10,381 nucleotides of DNA. Source: Paracoccaceae bacterium (GTDB taxonomy: Bacteria; Pseudomonadota; Alphaproteobacteria; Rhodobacterales; Rhodobacteraceae). The position numbers and the translations under genes are program-made. Below are positions 1 through 5,305 of this stretch, piece by piece. Position 1 is the first letter of the stretch, and every line of letters starts with the position of its first letter. The notes below the pieces were generated by a model. It was not told the origin of the DNA, made no database searches, and saw nothing but the letters and a program-made list of their open reading frames with translations. The DNA lies in contig JAPOSK010000072.1 of NCBI GenBank assembly GCA_026709725.1, positions 1 to 10,381 on the forward strand, in the 5' to 3' direction.

Positions 1-663
1 CCCAACCCACTCTGTTATACCGCCCGGCCCGCCCCCGCCAACCAACTCCACTTCAATCGAAGTGACTTTCGTGGGAACTTGAAACCGCCCGTTGGCAACG
101 AAAGTGAACTCGCTTATGCCTTCCTCAAGGGACATTGAGGCCAAGCCAGCCGGCAAAAACGCCGACCCCTTGCCCCGCACAAAAAGCAAAGACAATTCCG
201 CGCTTCCAGCCGGCAAAGCGGCGGTACCCTTGCCAGCGATGCCAATGTCCGCCACAACCAACGCGTTGTCATCGAATACGACCGTCCCCGCAACCGCCGA
301 ACCCAACGCGCCATACAATGAAACGCCGACCGCGCCACCCGCGAAACTGTATTCGCCCGCGCCGGTTCTGCTTGGATTGGTGAAAACATAGTCCGTGGAG
401 CCGATGGTGATTGTGATGGCACCGCCGGAGCGCCAAGACGACAGCAAATCCAGCGGCGCGTCCGTTGTGGTGTCAGCCACGCGCACTGAAACCGTGCCAC
501 CCGAAACAACAATCAAATCCTGGACATAGCCAGTCCTGCCGGATTGAGCCGTGAACGAGTTGGGGATTTGGTGGTTCGCGTTGTCATACGCGCCAACCCA
601 CCCCCGCTCGCCAAACTCGTTGAGGTGGTCGCCGCTCGCGAAAGTTACTGTTGTTTGAGCCAC
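1..663 (-). CDS. Tail-fibre-like protein, 3' end cut by window edge
   Basis: An uninterrupted frame of 221 codons runs from a GTG start to the window edge with no stop; the in-frame stop upstream is TAA at 721-723, inside the intergenic region. No ATG lies near the start, so the GTG (reading AQTTVTFASG...) is the best choice; a GGGG run 8 bases before it is a modest ribosome site. The protein has no charged low-complexity stretch and is rich in Gly, Thr, Ser and Val, as beta-structured virion proteins are. Residues 82-93 (AITITIGSTDYV) look like a beta strand pair. Residues 144-180 hold two tandem copies of a GKGxAxLPAGxAxxSL unit. Residues 186-215 read FTFVANGRFQVPTKV then a run ending VELVGGGGPGG, which resembles the glycine-rich module (F.VP.gVt.i.Ve.vGGGGgG) common near the ends of phage tail fibres and receptor-binding proteins. 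A role in host contact is inferred from this motif and from its place after the tail genes. The true C-terminus is not visible. Confidence 0.8.
   Translation of the reverse strand, partial: MAQTTVTFASGDHLNEFGERGWVGAYDNANHQIPNSFTAQSGRTGYVQDLIVVSGGTVSVRVADTTTDAPLDLLSSWRSGGAITITIGSTDYVFTNPSRTGAGEYSFAGGAVGVSLYGALGSAVAGTVVFDDNALVVADIGIAGKGTAALPAGSAELSLLFVRGKGSAFLPAGLASMSLEEGISEFTFVANGRFQVPTKVTSIEVELVGGGGPGGITEWVG
124..234 (-). repeat. Two tandem 20-residue repeats in the fibre-like gene
   Basis: Residues 144-160 (GKGTAALPAGSAELSLL) and 164-180 (GKGSAFLPAGLASMSLE) align without gaps at a 20-residue period. The shared core is GKGxAxLPAGxAxxSL. The DNA of both copies shares GGCAAGGG and TTGCCGGCTGG blocks, so the duplication is recent enough to be seen at base level. 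This looks like a beta-strand repeat of a fibre shaft or linker. Confidence 0.7.
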
Positions 664-673
664 TGGAAACCCC

Positions 674-709
674 AAAAAAAACGGGCGCGGGCTTTGACCC
701 CCGCGCCCG
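674..709 (-). terminator. Rho-independent terminator between the 261-residue gene and the fibre gene
   Basis: On the minus strand a perfect 10-bp stem, CGGGCGCGGG pairing with CCCGCGCCCG (arms 700-709 and 682-691), encloses an 8-base loop GGTCAAAG and is followed at once by eight T residues (674-681). It lies 22 bases after the stop codon of the 261-residue gene. This is a textbook intrinsic terminator for leftward transcription. Its T tract ends only 10 bases before the GTG of the next gene. Confidence 0.92.
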
Positions 710-731
710 ATGCGGCTTGTTTAGACCGGCT

Positions 732-1517
732 TTACGCGGTCTGCGTCAGCAGAATCGAAATCGCGTTCACCGCGAATGACAGATTGTCGCCCAAGGCCGG
801 ATCGTCCGATGTCAGCGCCACGTGCCACAGGATGTTCGCGGCATGGGTGTTGCCGTCGCACAGCAACAGCCGGACCGGATCGGGCAAGTCGGCGGACTGG
901 ATGCCGAATGACAGAATCTTGTTGTTCCGCGCCCTTCGGGTGGTGTTGTTCTGATTGTCCAGCGTCCAGTCGCCCGCCACGGTCGCCACCGAGACAGGCG
1001 TTCCCGAACCGCCCACCGTGCCATCGGTGTTGATGATGTTCGAGGTGCCGCCGCCGGCACTGGACGCGGGAGAGGAGTTGTTCGACAGCATCAAATACCT
1101 GGTGCCGCTCAACAGGCCCTCTTTCATCATCTGCAACGAACCGAGCGTGGGCAGGCCCGTGAAGCTGAAACCCACCGTGTCCGCCGCCGCCGCGACTTCC
1201 GCGCCGATTCCAGGCGGGTCGGTGTCGGTGATGTCCACGTCGTAAAGCAGATCGCCCGACGTCAAAGTGGTATACAGCCCCCAATGCGTCACGGCGAGCC
1301 AAGCCGCCGGTTGCGGTGGACCCCAAACGACTTGGCTTTCGTTTTCCTGCTCGGCCCCGTCGTCGTCCCATTGGCCCAGAGTGATTGGCCTCCGGGCGTA
1401 TCCGTTGCCGCTCAACTCGGTGCCTTCCGCGCTGAAAAGCGCCAGATGGCGGGTGCCGTTGTGCAACCCGCCCTTGAACGCGAGGTCCGCCCCCGCCTGT
1501 TTCAGTCCCGCCGCCAT
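732..1517 (-). CDS. Two-domain tail-fibre/virion accessory protein
   Basis: 261 residues, ATG start with a strong AGGAGG ribosome site 8 bases upstream. The first half (residues about 17-118) starts GLHNGTRHLALFSAEGTELSGNGYAR; the pattern 'G.yLaLft..GtElsG.gYaR' is common in small phage proteins annotated as tail fibre or virion components. It goes on with W50, V64-W65-G66, a WLAVTHWGLY stretch and a hydrophobic SGDLLYDVDITD strand. The second half (about 128-257) repeats this plan: GLLSGTRYLMLS, a GDW, ILSFGI, then LLLCDGN.HAANILWHVAL and a closing hydrophobic strand. The copies are diverged. No signal peptide or membrane segment is seen. It is 15 bases downstream of the GatB/YqeY-like gene and is the last gene before the terminator. 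A structural, tail-associated role is inferred; the exact position in the virion is unknown. Confidence 0.85.
   Translation of the reverse strand: MAAGLKQAGADLAFKGGLHNGTRHLALFSAEGTELSGNGYARRPITLGQWDDDGAEQENESQVVWGPPQPAAWLAVTHWGLYTTLTSGDLLYDVDITDTDPPGIGAEVAAAADTVGFSFTGLPTLGSLQMMKEGLLSGTRYLMLSNNSSPASSAGGGTSNIINTDGTVGGSGTPVSVATVAGDWTLDNQNNTTRRARNNKILSFGIQSADLPDPVRLLLCDGNTHAANILWHVALTSDDPALGDNLSFAVNAISILLTQTA
747..1469 (-). repeat. Diverged internal domain duplication in the 261-residue protein
   Basis: Residues 17-118 (1164-1469) and 128-257 (747-1136) follow the same order of elements: GLhnGTRhLaLf / GLlsGTRyLmLs, then GqW / GdW, then a strand before a hydrophobic turn (WGLYTTLTSGDLLYDVDITDTDP against RLLLCDGNTHAANILWHVALTSDDP), then G.....a...V..s. 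The second copy carries a Ser/Gly/Thr-rich insertion at about residues 148-175. Identity is low, so the duplication is seen at protein level only. Confidence 0.55.
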
Positions 1518-1525
1518 TGGAATAC

Positions 1526-1531
1526 CCTCCT
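1526..1531 (-). promoter_or_regulatory. Strong Shine-Dalgarno of the 261-residue gene
   Basis: The minus strand reads AGGAGG followed by GGTATTCCA-type spacing of 8 bases to the ATG at 1517. It is the most complete ribosome site in the window, much better than those of the adaptor, gp10-like and needle-position genes. This suggests the 261-residue protein is made in many copies. Confidence 0.75.
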
Positions 1532-1532
1532 G

Positions 1533-1898
1533 TTAGGCTGCTTCGGCGTTTAATTCAGCCGACAGTATCGAGTTCGTCATTCGCGGATTCGCCCTGCCGT
1601 TGCTGATCGTCATCACTTTGCCGACCAGAAAGCTCAAAACCCGCTTGTTGCCTTCGCGGTATTGCCGCGCCTGATCCGGGTTGTCCCGCAAAACATCATC
1701 GACCATCGAACCGATTTCGGCGGGGCAACTGATTTGCCGCACCCCAAGCCGCTTGATGATTTTATCAACCGCCCCAAGCTCGCCAAAAGCGATAACCACA
1801 TCATCCCGCCGCATTGCTTCCGAACGCAACATCATGCGCCCATCGGTCAAGCGAACCATCGGATCATATCCTTCGGGCTGTGTAACGGAAATCGTCAT
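1533..1898 (-). CDS. Small protein with GatB/YqeY-type C-terminal domain
   Basis: 121 residues from the ATG at 1898; a longer GTG reading at 1904 is unlikely because that codon lies inside the Shine-Dalgarno GAGGTGG. The N-terminal 58 residues (MTISVTQPEGYDPMVR...) are not recognised. Residues about 60-118 match the C-terminal tail domain of GatB, the B subunit of Asp/Glu-tRNA amidotransferase, and YqeY: V67-xx-V69, N73-P74, Y80, G83-x-K85, the FLVGKVM block at 90-96, G101-x-A103-N104-P105, N109, L112 and L116. In GatB this part binds tRNA. No amidotransferase catalytic core is present, so tRNA amidation itself is excluded. The gene lies in tight operon with head-tail genes, 7 bases after one stop and 15 before the next start, so it is made with virion proteins. 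Whether it binds RNA, acts on host translation, or is a virion or assembly protein that reuses the fold is unknown. Confidence 0.85.
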   Translation of the reverse strand: MTISVTQPEGYDPMVRLTDGRMMLRSEAMRRDDVVIAFGELGAVDKIIKRLGVRQISCPAEIGSMVDDVLRDNPDQARQYREGNKRVLSFLVGKVMTISNGRANPRMTNSILSAELNAEAA

Positions 1899-1900
1899 TC

Positions 1901-1907
1901 CCACCTC
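1901..1907 (-). promoter_or_regulatory. Shine-Dalgarno that sets the start of the GatB/YqeY-like gene
   Basis: The minus strand reads TTTGAGGTGGGAATG. GAGG lies 5 bases before the ATG at 1898 and overlaps the TGA stop of the preceding gene (1906-1908). The alternative GTG start at 1904 is part of this site, which argues for the ATG. Confidence 0.7.
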
Positions 1908-2427
1908 AAATCGGTATGTCGAAATCGTAAGCCGACTGTTTCACAATGGGCATCATCACCCCGTCATACTCGGCAACCCAAGCCCCGCCACTCGAAGTGC
2001 GGGCCGTGAACTCATTGCGGTTATCGTACAACAAGCCATAGGTGAATGGAAACAGTGTGCTTCCGCTCAAATCGACCAACAAGCCGAGATCGGGGTCGCC
2101 AGGTTGCGATGGGTCGTCGTCCCCGCCGCCATCTTCATCGGATGGCGATGTCCCGACCCCGTTTTCCCGCAAAAACTCGACATTGTGCCCAAGGCTGTAG
2201 AGATACTGCGCCAGTTGTTGCGCCTCGGCTTCTGTGAGTTTCCCGCCCGGAGTTCCGACCGCCATCCCGCCAGATGGCGCGATTCCAGCTCGGTCGTTCA
2301 GATACCGCTCTCCGGGGTGAACGTCCCCTGAGTCTCCGCCGCGCATACCGCCGCTCGGCGAGTGAACCAGCTTGCCCAAAATGTTTTGCAGCGGCGGGCG
2401 GGACAGTTTCTGAAATTCGTCGGCCAT
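1906..2427 (-). CDS. Hypothetical tail-module protein in the tail-needle position
   Basis: 173 residues, ATG start 3 bases after the stop of the gp10-like gene (TAG ATC ATG); there is no clear Shine-Dalgarno, so translation is probably coupled. Three parts can be seen. Residues 1-62 are Gly/Pro/Ser-rich with two PSGGM motifs (24-28 and 51-55). Residues 63-90 are a predicted helix (KLTEAEAQQLAQYLYSLG). Residues 95-113 are an acidic Gly/Asp/Pro linker, followed by a C-terminal beta-like part (VDLSGSTLFPFTYGLLYD, then GGAWVAEYDG). In P22 the gene after gp10 encodes gp26, the tail needle that plugs the portal. This protein occupies the same place but shows neither the long trimeric coiled coil nor the usual length of gp26 (about 230 residues). 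I do not recognise the family; a tail-plug or tail-accessory role is inference from position only. Confidence 0.8.
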   Translation of the reverse strand: MADEFQKLSRPPLQNILGKLVHSPSGGMRGGDSGDVHPGERYLNDRAGIAPSGGMAVGTPGGKLTEAEAQQLAQYLYSLGHNVEFLRENGVGTSPSDEDGGGDDDPSQPGDPDLGLLVDLSGSTLFPFTYGLLYDNRNEFTARTSSGGAWVAEYDGVMMPIVKQSAYDFDIPI

Positions 2428-2430
2428 GAT

Positions 2431-4020
2431 CTAGTCCGGCAGCAAATCGGTTTCAACATACGCGCCCAGTATATCAACCCTGCGCCTCGCCCTGGTGGAA
2501 AGGCGGATGTTCCTGCCGGTACGCAACTGGCCCATCCTGTTCACCCGGAAACGGGTGCCGGTGTCCAGCCGCAAAGCGCGGCTTGAGCCACCCTCCAAAT
2601 TCAACCCGCCTTTCCACGTCACCTTGTTGTCATCGGACCATTCAATCAGCACCGTGTCCTGCGCGGCGCCGCCATCCCGATGGGGTATGTCCACTTGGAA
2701 CGAGTTCATGTTCGCCCGCTGCATATTCTGGAACAGCACCGGACTGATCGCCTCCCGGTAAACCTCCGAGTTCCCAGACGTATCGTCATCGACAGACCCC
2801 CAATCCAACCGCTGGTCGAATATATGATCCATGCCCTGCCGACCGGCCAAATTGCGCTGCCCAAAGCGTTCCACGCAGATGATTCCCGTCTCCCCCCTCT
2901 CGTGCCACAGGCCCATCGAGTAGTCGAAAGTCCAGTTTTTCCTCGCCCCGCCGGGGAAAGTCAAAATCAGACTGTAGAAATGATGCCCCTCCTCGGTGTA
3001 CGTGTACCCCCGAGCCTGGCTCAAACTGGAACGGGCCACATCATATTCCACAGATTGCGTCGATATGCGCCGCACACCGCCGCTCGCCAAACTGTAAACA
3101 ATCCCATCCGTGCCAAGGAAGAAAATCGAGTACAGATTCTTGGCGATGCTCGCCTTCGCGCCGCATCCGATCTGCACCGTGAAACTGTTGTCCCGCGCAA
3201 AGGCGAAATCCGCGCCGCCGGCATTGAACCATTGCTCGACGGTTTCCCTGCCAATCAGGAATATGCGGCGGTTCAGAATCTCCATGCCCACAATCTCGTC
3301 GGGATTCGTTCCGGCCTCGGCGAAATCCAACTGGTCGAACTGCACCGAGTCGAATTGCGAGTGGAAAAATGTCCCCGAGCGAGACGCAAGCAAAAAGAAA
3401 TTGTCCACCCAAGCAACGTCCACCCAATCCTGAAACCCCAAATCCTCAAGGGTGGAAAGGTCGGGAACGGCGGGCGCGGCGACGGAAATCAATCCGGCCC
3501 CGCCCGATTTGCCGAGGTCGTACACAAATATCTCGTTGCGCGATCCCCAAATCACGCGCCGCCCATCGGTGGCGAGCTTGCGCGGCTCGCCACCCGGAGC
3601 CGCCTCCGCCGCCTCTGGCGTGTACTGCAAAATATCGGACTGCGCGATTCGGGTAACGCCGCCGGCAAACGGATCATACGGCCAAGGAATCATCCCGTTG
3701 CCGTCGCCGAACCGGACATCGAAAAAGAAGTATTGCCCCGTCAAACCCACAAGCCGCCGGCCATAGCTTGGATTCACGATTTCAAGCAGCCCGTGTACGC
3801 CCTTTTCCGGTGTCACAGACTGCGGCGTGGTGCGGGAAGGCACTCTCAGCCACCGGCGAAGGCCGGGACTGGAATACAGCATCACGGGAACCTTCGGAGT
3901 CTGCCCAACGGCGGGGGGCGTGATCTGCGTTGCGTAGAAATCGAGCAACCGGCTGCCATCGGCCTCGACCTGCCTGCCCTCTATCGAGCGCGAAGCCCAC
4001 TGGATCGGGCGGTAAGGCAC
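2431..4020 (-). CDS. P22 gp10-like packaged-DNA stabilization protein
   Basis: 529 residues from a GTG start 3 bases after the adaptor stop (TAG GCC GTG); the next in-frame Met is at residue 47, which would remove the conserved N-terminus. Family hallmarks run along the length: VPVMLYSSPGLRRW (45-58), GVHGLLEI (74-81), TDGRRVIWGS (151-160), NRRIFLIGRETVEQW.NAG (250-268), QIGCGAKASIA (283-293), FFLGTDGIVYSL then GGVRRIST (300-321), GHHFYSLTFP-like (345-356), TFDYSMGLWHERG (364-376) and an Ig-like or beta end (IEWSDDNKVTW, then RNIRL and ILGAYVE). In P22, gp10 forms a hexameric ring under the gp4 adaptor and keeps packaged DNA from leaking. P22 gp10 is 472 residues, so this one is slightly longer. 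Its place directly after the gp4-like gene is the conserved P22 order. Confidence in the family is high. Confidence 0.93.
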   Translation of the reverse strand: MPYRPIQWASRSIEGRQVEADGSRLLDFYATQITPPAVGQTPKVPVMLYSSPGLRRWLRVPSRTTPQSVTPEKGVHGLLEIVNPSYGRRLVGLTGQYFFFDVRFGDGNGMIPWPYDPFAGGVTRIAQSDILQYTPEAAEAAPGGEPRKLATDGRRVIWGSRNEIFVYDLGKSGGAGLISVAAPAVPDLSTLEDLGFQDWVDVAWVDNFFLLASRSGTFFHSQFDSVQFDQLDFAEAGTNPDEIVGMEILNRRIFLIGRETVEQWFNAGGADFAFARDNSFTVQIGCGAKASIAKNLYSIFFLGTDGIVYSLASGGVRRISTQSVEYDVARSSLSQARGYTYTEEGHHFYSLILTFPGGARKNWTFDYSMGLWHERGETGIICVERFGQRNLAGRQGMDHIFDQRLDWGSVDDDTSGNSEVYREAISPVLFQNMQRANMNSFQVDIPHRDGGAAQDTVLIEWSDDNKVTWKGGLNLEGGSSRALRLDTGTRFRVNRMGQLRTGRNIRLSTRARRRVDILGAYVETDLLPD

Positions 4021-4023
4021 GGC

Positions 4024-4788
4024 CTACCACCGCCCGCCACGATAGCGGCCCAGTATCTGGTTGTATTTGCGGGTCACAAGCGCGGGATCGAGTATCGCGT
4101 TGTTGACTTGCGAATGGCGCTTGCGGATTCGTTTCAGCGCGACAGCCGCGCCCTCGATGGTCTGCCGGCTCAACCCGGAAGCCCGCCCGTCCTTCACGCC
4201 GTAACTCGGAGCCAGCTTGATCGCAAGGTTCAGCAACAAGGCTTCGCGGTAGCCGGGGGGGAACAGATCGTCGATGTTGTCCGACGCCGTGAACGAGGTG
4301 TCCATGACCGACGTGTAGTGCATTTCAAAACTGTCGCCGGACAAGGTGGGGGCGTTGAAATACAACCGCGCCGTGGGATGATCCCGCTCAAAGTACCACA
4401 GGGTCGGCCAAGTGCTGTTTTCGTTGTGGTTGTGTTGCAGCACGTTCAGTGTGACGCGCTTCATCGGCCAGTCATTGGTGTTGCCGACACGCCGATAGTT
4501 CAAATAGTCGATTTCCTCGACGGGGAAAGCGACTATCACATCCGGGTCCGCACCATCGGAAAGGCTGCCGGCCTTGCCAAAAGTGTAGATGTCTTTGGAT
4601 TCGCTGAAGGTGTGTATGCCGTTCCGGTGGAAGGGAATCAGCAACCCGTCTTGGGTCCACTGATCCAGCATCCCTTTCAGCCGGCGCAAACCGCCGGCTT
4701 CCTCGTCGGCGGTCAGGGCGTCGCCGTCAGACTTGGCCCCTATCTCGACAATGGCATCGTGAATCAAATCGCGCCATGTTCCGGCCAT
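4024..4788 (-). CDS. P22 gp4-like head-to-tail adaptor (tail accessory factor)
   Basis: 254 residues, ATG start 9 bases after the stop of the coiled-coil protein gene, with no strong Shine-Dalgarno. Conserved traits of the gp4/adaptor family: an N-terminal helix pair with WRDLIHDAIVEIG (5-17), an acidic turn ALTADEE (24-30), then GGLRRLKGMLDQWTQDGL (32-49). Next come beta strands with DYLNYRR (94-100), and a region with WYF.RD and LYFNAP (131-147). The family signature is LFPPGYREALLLNLAIKLAPSYG (175-197), followed by basic helices (ALKRIRKRHSQ, 217-227). P22 gp4 (166 residues) forms a 12-mer that binds the underside of the portal ring and starts tail assembly; this longer form carries the extra middle strands seen in many environmental podoviruses. 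Position after the capsid gene and directly before gp10 agrees with this. Confidence 0.9.
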   Translation of the reverse strand: MAGTWRDLIHDAIVEIGAKSDGDALTADEEAGGLRRLKGMLDQWTQDGLLIPFHRNGIHTFSESKDIYTFGKAGSLSDGADPDVIVAFPVEEIDYLNYRRVGNTNDWPMKRVTLNVLQHNHNENSTWPTLWYFERDHPTARLYFNAPTLSGDSFEMHYTSVMDTSFTASDNIDDLFPPGYREALLLNLAIKLAPSYGVKDGRASGLSRQTIEGAAVALKRIRKRHSQVNNAILDPALVTRKYNQILGRYRGGRW

Positions 4789-4797
4789 GAGTGGTCA

Positions 4798-5292
4798 TCA
4801 CAGTTCGGTTTCGGAATCATCCGCCACGGGCGCGGGAGGCTTCTGTTTGGTGCCACGAACAGGCTTGTCCTCGGCATTGCCGGACCTGCGGGAAGCCTGG
4901 CGCGGCTTGGCTTTCAGCTTCGCCACGTCAGACCTCATATCCGCAAGTTCCTCATCCTTCATCTTGAGCTTCTGCTGCAAGGTCAGGATTTCCTCCTTCT
5001 CCCTCGCCAGCTTCCGCAGCAAGACATCGTTCTGTTTCAGGACGGTTTCCTTGGCCTTGTCGTCCTCGCGCACTTCGTAATCACCAATTCTTGGCACTTT
5101 TCCTTCAATCACGTCCTGCCGAAGCTGGGCAAAAGTTTCGGGGTCTCCCCCATTGGGGTGAATCCCGAGTTTCGCAGGGGTGTCAACCCACCCCTGCGAA
5201 GCCAAAACTTCCTCGTCGTGATCGTTCATGTTGAAGATGCGGCCATGCGGACGATCTTCGTGGTAGTACCAAGCGGTGTTTTCCAAGGCCAT
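4798..5292 (-). CDS. Hypothetical virion-module protein with C-terminal coiled coil
   Basis: 164 residues. A longer reading that begins at 5457 would overlap the capsid gene; the start at 5292 is chosen because a strong AGGAG lies 7 bases upstream and because the protein before it (MTTRPAW...) is the shadow of the capsid reading frame. N-terminal residues 12-45 contain RPHGRIF and VLASQGWVDTPAKLG; similar 'a.GWvdsPaklg' segments occur in small phage proteins next to capsid genes. Residues 76-128 form a long charged, leucine-spaced coiled coil (L85, L91, L92, L95, I102, L104, L109, L116). The tail is disordered and rich in Lys, Pro and acidic residues. A head or assembly accessory role is inferred from its place between coat and adaptor genes; I cannot name the family. 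Confidence 0.83.
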   Translation of the reverse strand: MALENTAWYYHEDRPHGRIFNMNDHDEEVLASQGWVDTPAKLGIHPNGGDPETFAQLRQDVIEGKVPRIGDYEVREDDKAKETVLKQNDVLLRKLAREKEEILTLQQKLKMKDEELADMRSDVAKLKAKPRQASRRSGNAEDKPVRGTKQKPPAPVADDSETEL

Positions 5293-5299
5293 GAAACTT

Positions 5300-5304
5300 C
5301 TCCT
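5300..5304 (-). promoter_or_regulatory. Shine-Dalgarno deciding the start of the coiled-coil protein
   Basis: The minus strand reads TGATAGGAGAAGTTTCATG. The AGGAG lies 7 bases before the ATG at 5292 and immediately follows the capsid gene's two stops (TGA TAG, 5303-5308). It shows that translation starts after the capsid gene and not inside it. Confidence 0.8.
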
Positions 5305-5305
5305 A

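Noticed and set aside
721..1371. Alternative 216-codon minus-strand frame overlapping the 261-residue gene.
   Set aside because: Its protein is an Arg/Gly/His-rich shadow; the 261-residue frame has a strong Shine-Dalgarno and a recognised virion-type motif.
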